From NCBI GenBank assembly GCA_030668485.1, contig DAOUTW010000008.1, positions 30,957 to 94,956 of the forward strand: a stretch of 64,000 bases of DNA, given 5' to 3'. The notes under the pieces were generated by a model. The model was not told where the DNA came from. It worked only from the letters and a program-made list of their open reading frames with translations, and ran no database searches. This stretch comes from Candidatus Zixiibacteriota bacterium (GTDB taxonomy: Bacteria > Zixibacteria > MSB-5A5 > GN15 > JAAZOE01). Positions 1 to 9,837 of this stretch are shown here, piece by piece (position 1 is the first letter of the stretch; every line of letters begins with the position of its first letter). The position numbers and the translations under genes were made by a program.

Positions 1-2258
1 CCCAACGGCAGTCATTACTAATAACGCAACGGGAAGAACAGGACCGATACCTGTTTTCGATCCGTTTTGACGGATATAAACCGTATATCCCGCGAGCTCT
101 TACGGTTGGACAGCGCCTGACGGCATATCTGACCGATCTGACCATCCGCGCCGACTATGGTTGCGCCGGTAACTTCGATTACCTGCCGATCCCATTTCGG
201 GCGGTGGCGACCGATATCGGTGACGGCAGCAAAGCAGTCCTGAAAAGCGGCAATCTGGCCGATGCCATGCGAGCCTCGATCGCTTTTCCGCTGGCATTCG
301 CGCCGGTGGAACTGGATGGTAAATACCTCATGGACGGCGGCATGGTCGATCCTATTCCGGTTAATATCTGCCGCCGGATGGGAGCCGATTATGTAATTGC
401 CGTCAATACCGCCTCGCCCCTTCTTCCGGTAGAAAATATCGATAATCCGGTCGATATCGCCAATCAGGTAACGACAATCATGACCCAGAACGCCCTGGCG
501 GAGCAGCTTCGCGGCGCCGATTACATTTTGACACCGTTGATCGATAGTCTGGAATCGCTCGATTTTGATATGATCGATACCCTGGTCGCGCTGGGGTATA
601 AAGCCGGCGTTCGGGCCGTTGGGGTGATCAAACGTGATTTGTCAGTTGGATCGGGTGAAGGAAATATCCGGATTAGTGGGGTTGAGACGATACGCGAAGA
701 TCAATTACTGAGCTATCTCAAGAATAATTTTCCGGTGCGGCCCGGCCAATCGATACAACCGGGTGTAATTAGTGAAGCGTTACTGTACGCCGACCGGGAG
801 ATGAAATTCCACCGGATGACGGCGTATCTTGTGCCGGCTGAGGATGGGACTGTTATTCGTATCGACGGCGAGCCGAATCTTCCGGGAAATAAGATCGATT
901 ATGAATTTGCCGGTAACAAAGTTATTCCCGATTCCCTTCTGGTGACCTACTTCCCGGCAGGCGAAAATCCGCTGTCGTTGATCGAGGTGAAAAAAGCGGC
1001 CGATTCGATTATCGCTCTTTTGCACGGGAGCGGGTTTGATCTGGCCCATATTCGTTCGATCGATTACGATCATGAAAACGGGCGACTGCAGGTTTCATTC
1101 GACGAGGGGTATCTTGATATTGTCGATATCCGTGGCAACCGCCGCACTCGGAGTTGGATTATCAAAGCCAACTACCCCCTCCGACCGGGAGATCCGTTCG
1201 ATGTGCGAAAATCGGATAAAGGGCTGGCTAATATTTTCGGAACCGGTTTTTTCGAGCATGTCGGACTGGATATCAGACCGACGGCCAACGGCGTTCAGCT
1301 TACTATTGACGTTAAGGAGAAGAAATTTACACAGGTTCGTTTCGGCGCTCATTGGGATGATGAGTACCAATCGGAGATGTTCGTCGAATTACTCGACGAC
1401 AATATTCTCGGGGCCGGGATTCAGGCCCTGGGCCATACCCATATCGGCTCACGGCGCAACAAATACGAGCTGTCACTCAAAGCCAACCGACTTTCCCGAA
1501 CCCTGATTACCGCTCAAAACCGGTTTTACTTTTCCCGTTTGCGGCGGCGTTTGTTTCAGGAGAACGGCGCACCCGACGGTTTCCGCGTTGAGGATCGGGT
1601 GGGATGGTCGATCCTGATCGGCCAGCAGATTGCCCGATTGGGGGCAATCGATTTCAAATATCGTCTGGAGGATATCAGTACCCGGCTGACTATCACGGGA
1701 GAAGAAGACGATCATGTCCTGTCGACCTTCACGGCCAAATCGACAGTGGAAACATTCAACAAATATCCCTATCCCGATTACGGGCATCGCCAGGATATCG
1801 CCATTGAATTTACCGGTAAATGGCTGGGGGGCACCTTTGAGGAATATACCAAAATCTTCGGATCGCTTGAGGGATACGCTCCGATCGGCGATTACCTGAA
1901 TATTCATCCGCGGGTTGCCGCCGGGATTTCGACCGCCAACCTGCCCGATATCGAAAAATATTATATCGGAGGTATGCATAATTTCTCCGGATATCGTACA
2001 GATCAACTTTATGGTGACAAATTCTTCGTGGCCAATGTTCAGTTGCGGATCAAATTTCCATATCGGGTCTACCTTATTGGAAATTTCGATTACGGTAATG
2101 TTTTCGACGATTATGAGCATATCAAGATCAAGGCTTTCCGCAAGGGTTGGGGTGGTGCTATTTCGATAGATACCCCGTTGGGCCCGTTCGATTTCGGCGC
2201 CGGCAAGGCCGACGACTCTGGCTGGCGGCTGTATTTAAATGTCGGCCTGCAGTTTTGA
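1..2258 (+). CDS. Patatin-like phospholipase with C-terminal BamA/Omp85-like surface antigen domain (5' end outside window)
   Basis: Frame is open from base 3 through the listed ORF start; DGG motif (LMDGGMVDPIPV) and C-terminal beta-barrel-like region ending in aromatic F. Confidence 0.85.
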   Translation, partial: QRQSLLITQREEQDRYLFSIRFDGYKPYIPRALTVGQRLTAYLTDLTIRADYGCAGNFDYLPIPFRAVATDIGDGSKAVLKSGNLADAMRASIAFPLAFAPVELDGKYLMDGGMVDPIPVNICRRMGADYVIAVNTASPLLPVENIDNPVDIANQVTTIMTQNALAEQLRGADYILTPLIDSLESLDFDMIDTLVALGYKAGVRAVGVIKRDLSVGSGEGNIRISGVETIREDQLLSYLKNNFPVRPGQSIQPGVISEALLYADREMKFHRMTAYLVPAEDGTVIRIDGEPNLPGNKIDYEFAGNKVIPDSLLVTYFPAGENPLSLIEVKKAADSIIALLHGSGFDLAHIRSIDYDHENGRLQVSFDEGYLDIVDIRGNRRTRSWIIKANYPLRPGDPFDVRKSDKGLANIFGTGFFEHVGLDIRPTANGVQLTIDVKEKKFTQVRFGAHWDDEYQSEMFVELLDDNILGAGIQALGHTHIGSRRNKYELSLKANRLSRTLITAQNRFYFSRLRRRLFQENGAPDGFRVEDRVGWSILIGQQIARLGAIDFKYRLEDISTRLTITGEEDDHVLSTFTAKSTVETFNKYPYPDYGHRQDIAIEFTGKWLGGTFEEYTKIFGSLEGYAPIGDYLNIHPRVAAGISTANLPDIEKYYIGGMHNFSGYRTDQLYGDKFFVANVQLRIKFPYRVYLIGNFDYGNVFDDYEHIKIKAFRKGWGGAISIDTPLGPFDFGAGKADDSGWRLYLNVGLQF

Positions 2259-2321
2259 CTAAATTTGCAATTTCGCCAAAAAGTGATTGACGTCGGTAAA
2301 GACACTACCTAAATTAATCAC

Positions 2322-3224
2322 ATGTTTAGGCGAAGGAGAATATATAAGAATTTCCATCCTGATCGGGATGTGGTCTTACATCATGGAAATTGTCTCGATC
2401 TGCTAAAACAGATTCCTGATGAAACAGTACAGCTAGTTGTTACCTCACCGCCATATAATATCGGAAAGGAATATGAAAAAAAGCTTAAATTGGATCACTA
2501 TTTACTCCAGCAGGAAACCGTGATAAAAGAATGTGTGCGTGTTTTATCAAAATGCGGTAGTATTTGTTGGCAAGTTGGCAATTATATAGAAAAGAAATCA
2601 ATTATTCCTTTGGACAGCGTTCTCTATCCTATTTTTCGTAAATTGGGATTGACCATGCGAAATCGAATCATCTGGAATTTTCAGCATGGATTACATTGTT
2701 CGCAGCGTTTTTCTGGACGCTATGAATCAGTAATTTGGTATACAAAATCTGATGATTATGTTTTTAATCTGGATCCGATTAGAGTGCCACAAAAGTACCC
2801 TGGCAAAAAATATTTTAAGGGCCCCAATGCAGGTAAATATTCATGTAATCCTCTCGGCAAAAACCCTAGTGATGTATGGCAAATCCCCAATGTTAAAGCC
2901 AATCATGTGGAGAAAACAGTTCACCCCTGCCAATTTCCCGTCGAATTAATAGAGCGATTAGTGTTATCGATGTCTAACAAAGAGGATTGGGTTTTTGATC
3001 CATTTTTGGGCACAGGAACCACTATAATAGCTGCCATCAGACATGATAGAAGAGGGGCGGGATCTGAAATTATGGAGAAATATGTAGAAATATCAAAGGA
3101 TCGGATTGAGCAGGAATCATTGGGCATACTAAAAACTCGTCCAATGAATAAGCCGATTTACGATCCCAAAGAAGCCGGTAATAGCCTGACTAACCCTCCT
3201 TGGGAAATAGAGCCAAAAACTTGA
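2322..3224 (+). CDS. Site-specific DNA methyltransferase, beta-class, probably N4-cytosine
   Basis: TSPPYNIG (motif IV) precedes FDPFLGTGTT (motif I); adjacent to a BglII-like endonuclease ORF. Confidence 0.85.
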   Translation: MFRRRRIYKNFHPDRDVVLHHGNCLDLLKQIPDETVQLVVTSPPYNIGKEYEKKLKLDHYLLQQETVIKECVRVLSKCGSICWQVGNYIEKKSIIPLDSVLYPIFRKLGLTMRNRIIWNFQHGLHCSQRFSGRYESVIWYTKSDDYVFNLDPIRVPQKYPGKKYFKGPNAGKYSCNPLGKNPSDVWQIPNVKANHVEKTVHPCQFPVELIERLVLSMSNKEDWVFDPFLGTGTTIIAAIRHDRRGAGSEIMEKYVEISKDRIEQESLGILKTRPMNKPIYDPKEAGNSLTNPPWEIEPKT

Positions 3225-3265
3225 TAATGCCTATTAACAATAACGGCTATTGAAAGAAGGGCATC

Positions 3266-3877
3266 ATGAAAATTGTCGAAACTTATTCCCACCTCAATGG
3301 ATTGGAATTTTTGCTTGTGCATAAGAAGAAATTATGGGGAGAAATAAAAACAGTTATAAAAAATGTCGATGCACGCGCCTGCAAGACTAAAATATCAAAA
3401 GAGAAAACCAAAAAAGGAAAACGTCTCTTTAGCCCGGTTGCGATGAATTCGGAATTCAAGCGTCTTCTGCAAAAATCGCAATGGGAGGAGAGTAGAGTAA
3501 GCTATTGGGTAACAAAAAGCGAAAAGCTAATTAGAAAGACACTGTCTATGCCTTCAGACGAGCAAAAGAAGGAAATTGTTGATGCGGGTGAAATTCCATA
3601 TTTTAGCTATAATCAGACCGATTTTGTCAAGGATAGAGTAGCACTGGAAGTGCAATTCGGTAAATACTCCTTTGTCGCATACGATCTTTTTGTTAAACAT
3701 CTTGCTTTTTATATAGGTGATAAAATAGACGTTGGAATTGAGTTGCTTCCCATGAAGGAACTTTCGTCACAAATGAGTTCTGGTGTCCCATATTATGAGG
3801 GGGAACTTTATAACGTGATCCGACAAGGTCGGGGTGTTCCTGCTGTACCTCTTGTAATTTTGGGAATCAAGCCATAG
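3266..3877 (+). CDS. Type II restriction endonuclease, BglII/BstYI-like
   Basis: Pattern DRVALEVQFGKYSFVAYDLF...DVGIELLPM resembles the catalytic core of the BglII/BstYI family; 42 bp downstream of the methyltransferase. Confidence 0.7.
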   Translation: MKIVETYSHLNGLEFLLVHKKKLWGEIKTVIKNVDARACKTKISKEKTKKGKRLFSPVAMNSEFKRLLQKSQWEESRVSYWVTKSEKLIRKTLSMPSDEQKKEIVDAGEIPYFSYNQTDFVKDRVALEVQFGKYSFVAYDLFVKHLAFYIGDKIDVGIELLPMKELSSQMSSGVPYYEGELYNVIRQGRGVPAVPLVILGIKP

Positions 3878-3915
3878 TTTTTTTATTCGATAGAAATATC
3901 TGCTGAATAGAAATA

Positions 3916-5709
3916 CTATTCCCGCAGGGTATCGAGCAGGCGTTTGTTGTAGATGGTCATCATGTCGTCGTAGCGGAGAACGCCGATGATCTTGTTGTCG
4001 CTGTGCGGCTCGATCACCGGCAACAGCTTCATCGCCCGGACGGCAAATTTCCGACGGACCTCTTCGAGATCCTCATCGGGGGTAACCGTCACCAGATCGG
4101 TATGCGCGATATCTTCGGCGATAATCAACTCCTGAACATCTCTTTTAGTCAACAGGCCGCGTAAATCCTGGAAGGAAATTATCCCCCGCAGATGATCGCC
4201 GTCATCAACCATCATGAAATACGATTCCCGCGAGGTTTCAATCTTGCGGATCAGCTCCTTCAGCGTTGTCCGGGGGCGGATCGATTCGTATTGACGATCC
4301 ATAACCTCATAGGTCTTGATCGCTCGCAGTACCGTCAGATCCTTACCGGCCTTCAGAAACACACCCCGCGAGGCAAGCTTGAAGGTGTAAATAGAATATT
4401 CGAACATATGCCGGGAAACCAGAGTAGAAAAGGTCACGGCAATCATCAGGGGCAGAATAATACGGTAGTCATTGGTCATTTCGAAAATGATCAGGATAGC
4501 TGTGATCGGAGCGTGAGTCGTTCCCCCGACCAGGGCCGCCATACCAACCAGCGCATAGGCTCCGGGAGTGGCGGTAATGGTCGGGAAAAGTGAGTGAGCC
4601 AGAGTCCCGAAGGCGCCGCCTGCCATCGCGCCCATAAACAGCGAGGGGGCGAAAATACCGCCGGAATTGCCTGATCCGAGAGTCAGCGATGTTGCGGCAA
4701 CTTTCAGGAAAATGAGTATGAAGAGCAATCCGAAAGCCATGCGACCATAAAGGGCGACGTCGATAGTGGAGTAACCATCGGCAAATACCTGGGGATAGAA
4801 TATCCCGATAATACCCAATAAAAATCCGCCAATCGCCGGCTTGCTGATTTCCGGGATTTTCAGGTTATCAAAAAAGTTTTCCGACCAGCCGAGGACGCGG
4901 GTAAACATGAGCGCGACAAAGCCGCAGATGACGCCCAAGATCACATAAAGGGGAATTTCCCAGGCCGAAACCAGTTCATATGACGGAATCTCAAAGGCAG
5001 GGTGATTGCCGAGAAAGAACCGGGTGATCACCGAGGCCAGAACCGATGAGAGCAAAACGGGAGCAAAAGTTTTGATGGCGAAATCGCCCAGAATGATTTC
5101 GAGGGAGAAAATTATCCCGGCAAGAGGGGCATTAAAGACGGCCGATATTCCGGCGGCAGCGCCGCATCCGACGAGGATTTTGACCCGATTGCCCGACATT
5201 TTGAAAATCTGGCCGATAGTTGACCCGATAGCCGACCCGATCTGGATGATGGGACCTTCACGTCCCGCCGAACCTCCCGATCCGATACAAATCGCCGATG
5301 CCAGCGCCTTGACCGCCGCTACCTGGGGCCGAATAATCCCGCCTTTTCGCGCTACGGCATCCATAACCTCCGGGACACCATGACCCTTGGCTTCCTTGGC
5401 AAAATAATAAATTATCGGTCCGGCCAGCAGGCCGCCGACGGCAGGGATAATCACTATCCACCATTTATAGCCGCCCTCTCCGACACTCAGAAGACCCGAG
5501 AGGACATCGGCCGAATAACCAAAAAAGAGCTGCCGGGCATACTCGATAAGGGAAATAAAGAGAATCGCGCCGAAACCGGTTCCGATTCCGACCACAATCG
5601 CCAGGGAAATCAGGATGTTGGTTTCCGACAGGCGAAATAAATTGCCTATTTTTCTCGACAGTAATTTTTGCATCGTAACATTTCTTAAAAGCGCTTCAAT
5701 GTACAACAA
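3916..5709 (-). CDS. ClC-family chloride channel/antiporter with C-terminal CBS domain pair
   Basis: GSGGSAGREGP and GSGNSGGIFAPSLFMGA motifs plus C-terminal CBS-like region. Confidence 0.93.
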   Translation of the reverse strand: MLYIEALLRNVTMQKLLSRKIGNLFRLSETNILISLAIVVGIGTGFGAILFISLIEYARQLFFGYSADVLSGLLSVGEGGYKWWIVIIPAVGGLLAGPIIYYFAKEAKGHGVPEVMDAVARKGGIIRPQVAAVKALASAICIGSGGSAGREGPIIQIGSAIGSTIGQIFKMSGNRVKILVGCGAAAGISAVFNAPLAGIIFSLEIILGDFAIKTFAPVLLSSVLASVITRFFLGNHPAFEIPSYELVSAWEIPLYVILGVICGFVALMFTRVLGWSENFFDNLKIPEISKPAIGGFLLGIIGIFYPQVFADGYSTIDVALYGRMAFGLLFILIFLKVAATSLTLGSGNSGGIFAPSLFMGAMAGGAFGTLAHSLFPTITATPGAYALVGMAALVGGTTHAPITAILIIFEMTNDYRIILPLMIAVTFSTLVSRHMFEYSIYTFKLASRGVFLKAGKDLTVLRAIKTYEVMDRQYESIRPRTTLKELIRKIETSRESYFMMVDDGDHLRGIISFQDLRGLLTKRDVQELIIAEDIAHTDLVTVTPDEDLEEVRRKFAVRAMKLLPVIEPHSDNKIIGVLRYDDMMTIYNKRLLDTLRE

Positions 5710-5859
5710 AAGGAACTTAAAGCAACCAAATTATACCTCTCCCGGTTTCATTAAATGTTATTTTCCGGAGATCGTATGACCTGATTTTCCTTGACTTTAG
5801 CCCGTTTGACGGTAAATTATTGTCGTGAAAATATTCACGAACCACTGGGATATATAGGA

Positions 5860-7008
5860 ATGAAAACAAACTACGACGCAATCATCATTGGGGGCGGTAT
5901 TACCGGGTTGGCGCTGGCCTTTAATATGGCCAAAGCCAAATTCGGTGATATCCTGATTCTCGAAAAAGAGCTTTTTGTCGGATCGGGCGCGACGGCTAAA
6001 TGCGCCGGAGGTATTCGGGCGCAATTTTCTTCCAAAGTCAATATTGAAGTTTCCATAAAAGCTATCGAAGTTTTTGAGCATTTCGAAGAGATCACAGGCG
6101 AACCGGCTTTGTACGATCAGGTTGGCTATACCTTTTTGTTAACCGATGAGACCACGGTCGAATCCTATACCAAAGCGTTCGAACTTCAGAAATCGCTCGG
6201 TTTGGATGTCCGTATGCTCAGCCCCGAGGATGTTTCGGAACTGGCGCCACCGGTTCGTACCGATGATATCATCAAAGCAACTTTCTGTCCTCGCGACGGT
6301 CTGGGCGATCCGCATGAATTCCTCCAGGGATATTTTCGAGCGTCGAAAAGTCTGGGAGTGGAAATCCTGACCGAGACACCGGTCACCGGCGTTCTCGTTA
6401 CGGGCGGCAAAGTCACCGGTGTGAAAACACCGACCGGAGAATTTTCTTCTCCTCTGGTCATCAACGCGGCCGGGCCATTTGCCAAATTGATCGGTGAAAT
6501 GGTCGGCGCCAAAGTTCATGTAGAACCGTATCGTCGCCAGATCGTTACCAGCGGTCAGTTGAATTTCATTCCCGACACCATGCCGATGGTAGTCGATGTC
6601 TCTTCCGGCCTCTATTGCCACAGGGAATCGAAGGGCCTCCTGATGGGCTGGGCCGACGACAGCGTCGAGCCGGGCTTCGACGAGTCGCAGGATCCCGATT
6701 ACAACGACAACATTTTAATGAAAGCTTTGGATCGAATTCCCCGCCTCGAAACGGCGGAGGTCGCCAATAGCTGGGCCGGTCTTTACGAGACTACTCCCGA
6801 CCACAATGCCATCATCGGTTTTGCCGACGAGGTCGCAGGCTTCTTCATTATCGGCGGCTTTTCCGGACATGGTTTCATGCATGCTCCGGGAGCAGCCATA
6901 ATTGCTACCGAGATGATAGCCGGCCAAAAGACATCAATTGACATCAGCCGCCTGGCACCGAATCGCTTCGTTGAAGGCTCAATCGAGAAAGAAGTCAACG
7001 TCATATAA
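5860..7008 (+). CDS. FAD-dependent oxidoreductase (DAO/sarcosine oxidase beta-like)
   Basis: GGGITGLALAFNMAK dinucleotide-binding motif; ATG at 5860 preferred over the listed TTG at 5791. Confidence 0.85.
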   Translation: MKTNYDAIIIGGGITGLALAFNMAKAKFGDILILEKELFVGSGATAKCAGGIRAQFSSKVNIEVSIKAIEVFEHFEEITGEPALYDQVGYTFLLTDETTVESYTKAFELQKSLGLDVRMLSPEDVSELAPPVRTDDIIKATFCPRDGLGDPHEFLQGYFRASKSLGVEILTETPVTGVLVTGGKVTGVKTPTGEFSSPLVINAAGPFAKLIGEMVGAKVHVEPYRRQIVTSGQLNFIPDTMPMVVDVSSGLYCHRESKGLLMGWADDSVEPGFDESQDPDYNDNILMKALDRIPRLETAEVANSWAGLYETTPDHNAIIGFADEVAGFFIIGGFSGHGFMHAPGAAIIATEMIAGQKTSIDISRLAPNRFVEGSIEKEVNVI

Positions 7009-7027
7009 ATTTCCCCCGGAGAATTCT

Positions 7028-7774
7028 ATGAAAAATATTGCAAAAATCCTACCGGTTCTCGTGCTATTTCTTGTTTCCGCCTCTATGACAGCAGAACCTC
7101 CCGACCAGGATAATAGTGGTTGCCCCATGCACCAGGCCGCCGATAAAGGTTTCAAATTGCTCGACGAACTGCACCAGGTGATGGTCCCGGCCTGGCATGA
7201 AGCCTACCCGGCCAAAAACTATGTCGCCCTGGGTGAGGCGATTGCCAAATTCGATGCCATGATTCCGAAAGTAAAAGGGATGGCTCATACTTTCAAAACC
7301 ATCGAGCGCGAGGAACATTTCAATACCGCTCGGAACCGGTTTGTCGAGCTGGTCGGCAGAGGTAAGGCAATCAAGGGTACGGCGAATAACGATGCTCTCT
7401 ATGCCCTCTTCCCCGATCTTCATACCAGGTTTAAAGAAATGGCCTACTATCTGCTCCCTCTCGATTTTCCCGAATTTAATTCCCTGCGAATCGTCGTCGA
7501 TTTGATGATTGATACCCATCTCAAGAACAAAGACTACAAGGCGATTGTGACCTCACTGGAGGCTCTCAAAATAAAAAACGAGATGCTTCAGAAGGTGATT
7601 TTGCCTGAAGACCTGACATCGGTGGAAAAGAAGGCGGCAGCCGATATCGGTGAGATCGACAACATGTGTCGTGAATTGGAAGCCGCCAGCGGAGGGTTCA
7701 GCACCAAACTAATAGACGACTACCTGGGCAAACTGAAAATTCTTTGCGATAAGTTTGAACAGAACTATATTTAG
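7028..7774 (+). CDS. Secreted helical protein of unknown function
   Basis: ATG at 7028 followed by signal peptide (MKNIAKILPVLVLFLVSASMTA). Confidence 0.65.
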   Translation: MKNIAKILPVLVLFLVSASMTAEPPDQDNSGCPMHQAADKGFKLLDELHQVMVPAWHEAYPAKNYVALGEAIAKFDAMIPKVKGMAHTFKTIEREEHFNTARNRFVELVGRGKAIKGTANNDALYALFPDLHTRFKEMAYYLLPLDFPEFNSLRIVVDLMIDTHLKNKDYKAIVTSLEALKIKNEMLQKVILPEDLTSVEKKAAADIGEIDNMCRELEAASGGFSTKLIDDYLGKLKILCDKFEQNYI

Positions 7775-7814
7775 GGCCGTGTAACAATAGACGGGACGGA
7801 ATTAACCGACATAA

Positions 7815-8624
7815 ATGACAATGTCCAAAGATCTTATTAAACTGTTTAGTATCGGCCTGATTCTTTTTGCCGCCGGTTTCTTGCTGAAATCGGCCGGCGT
7901 TGCCGAACTTTCGGCGGCATCGTCCGCCGGAGAAAATCACCAGACCTTTGCAACCGCAGACGGCCTGAAACTCCATGCCTGGATCTCGGACGCCGCCAAA
8001 GAATCCGGTGGACAGGATCATCGTCATGGGCTGGCTTTGTTATTGCCGATGATGGCTAATACTCATACTTCTTTCGATCCGATCGTGGGAAAACTGAATG
8101 AGGTCAATTATACGACCATCGCCTTCGACCTTCGCGGCCACGGGGAGTCGATAATTTCGGGACCGGATACGCTTCTGGCCGGACGGATGGACAAGAGCGA
8201 GTTTGCGAAAATGGCAGCCGATGTCGAAGCTTTCTTCCTCGATTTTCGCAACAAGCATCCGCATGATTACAATTATTCGGATGTAGTCGTCATCGGAGCC
8301 TCGATCGGGGCTAATACGGCCGGGATGCTGCTGGATAAAGACTGGGTTATGCGCGCGGTGCTGCTTTCTCCGGGACGGGATTATTACGGTTTGCAGCCGG
8401 AAACGGTGATGACTGGCGGTGACAATCCGGCGAACAAACCGGTTTATTTTGCGGTATCGGTAGACGATACCTACTCGGCGGAGTCGAGCCAGTGGTTGTT
8501 CGATAATTATTCCGGACCCAAAGTACTTAAAAAATATCCCGGCGGCCTGCATGGAACTTCTATTCTAAGAGATGTCACCGATGCCGACAAGGAATTGATA
8601 AGCTGGCTCCGGCCCAAAAAGTAA
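7815..8624 (+). CDS. Alpha/beta hydrolase, membrane-anchored or secreted
   Basis: FDLRGHGES and VIGASIGANTAGM nucleophile elbow; C-terminal GGLHGTSIL. Confidence 0.8.
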   Translation: MTMSKDLIKLFSIGLILFAAGFLLKSAGVAELSAASSAGENHQTFATADGLKLHAWISDAAKESGGQDHRHGLALLLPMMANTHTSFDPIVGKLNEVNYTTIAFDLRGHGESIISGPDTLLAGRMDKSEFAKMAADVEAFFLDFRNKHPHDYNYSDVVVIGASIGANTAGMLLDKDWVMRAVLLSPGRDYYGLQPETVMTGGDNPANKPVYFAVSVDDTYSAESSQWLFDNYSGPKVLKKYPGGLHGTSILRDVTDADKELISWLRPKK

Positions 8625-8650
8625 TTTCCGGTTGAATTCAGAACCTATAA

Positions 8651-8677
8651 CCCGCCGAATTACCGGCGGGTTTTTTA
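8651..8677 (+). terminator. Rho-independent terminator
   Basis: CCCGCCG-aattac-CGGCGGG followed by T6. Confidence 0.85.
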
Positions 8678-8737
8678 TTGCCGATTGGCATGAATAAAGA
8701 CGATATATATGAGGTATTTATTGCGGAGGTAGATGAT

Positions 8738-8950
8738 ATGGCTATGAATAAATGTTCCAAATGCGGGAGTCGGAATATCGACCCCGGGCAATTGTACAGC
8801 GCCGGAGCGGTGGCATACAAGTCGGATAAACATCGCCTGATTTTTAATTCCAATTGCCGGGCGTATGCCTGTCTCGACTGTGGCTATGTCGAAACCTACG
8901 TCGATCCCGAATACCGGGAGCGAATCAGGAAGCTACCGCCGCGAGCATGA
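8738..8950 (+). CDS. Small zinc-ribbon protein
   Basis: CSKCGS...CLDCGY; GGAGGT Shine-Dalgarno upstream of ATG 8738. Confidence 0.65.
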   Translation: MAMNKCSKCGSRNIDPGQLYSAGAVAYKSDKHRLIFNSNCRAYACLDCGYVETYVDPEYRERIRKLPPRA

Positions 8951-9023
8951 TAGAAATCATCTCACGTTGTAACGAGTTGCAATTGGTAGCTGGAGTAAGT
9001 CGGAATTTTGAAAAGGAGTAGTC

Positions 9024-9317
9024 ATGGATACCGGGCAGGTTTATGAATTGAAGATCAATGAATCGATGGTGATTGCAAGAGGCTGGCTGGCCAAGCTGAC
9101 TGTCGTCTATGCCGGGATGCCTAACGAGTCTACCTATTCCCTGGCTCTGACTTATACCAGTTGTCATAATTCGATCGGGTATAATTTGTTTATCCCCAAA
9201 TCTCAGAGCGAGGTTATACTGACCAAAGGACGGCTGGTTATTCAGCGCGTGACGCCAACCAATATCTCATTCCGAATCGAAGACCGCGGGCAAAAGCATG
9301 GCAAGGCCCCGCTTTGA
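9024..9317 (+). CDS. Conserved hypothetical protein
   Basis: 97-aa ORF with AAAAGGAG Shine-Dalgarno upstream. Confidence 0.55.
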   Translation: MDTGQVYELKINESMVIARGWLAKLTVVYAGMPNESTYSLALTYTSCHNSIGYNLFIPKSQSEVILTKGRLVIQRVTPTNISFRIEDRGQKHGKAPL

Positions 9318-9362
9318 TAAGCGGGATAATAGATTGAGAAATAACCGGACCAAGGTCCGGGG

Positions 9363-9492
9363 CACGCTGGAATTGATTCCCTTGTAGAGAAGTTGGGGTG
9401 CCCCATCTCTTTAGAGGTGGGAATTTGAGATTTATCTAATTGCCAATGATTATTCTTGTAACCCTGCGTCTAAAGACGCAGGCCACCCGTGC
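9363..9492. repeat. 130-bp interspersed repeat, copy 1
   Basis: One mismatch against 14394-14523; contains two GTGC/GTGG hairpins. Confidence 0.9.
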
Positions 9493-9837
9493 ATAATGTC
9501 TTATGGGAGTGAAAGCTGGTCGAATAATGCCATAGGTGGAGGTAAAATCTTTTCATAAAATGCTGCCTGATCTAATATGATAATATTTTTTCCAAAATAT
9601 CAAAATATCATCGACCATTTTAGTCCAATATCCGTATACTCTTTGTGTTTCTAACACCAAAGCGAGTAGACTGCCAATTGTAAACTGAATATTGGGTGGT
9701 GTCGTTTCTTTTCGACCCAGAGGGTCTGACTGCATAGGGCGTAGTCCGGGTCTATGAGAGGTTCCACTCTCGATCAAGAGCACAATCAGCACTATAAGGA
9801 ATCGGTGAACCTGGAATGGCAATTGAGGTGACTGGTT

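Noticed and set aside
1473-2120. 215-aa minus-strand ORF
   Set aside because: Lies fully antisense to the patatin/BamA-like CDS; no recognisable domain.
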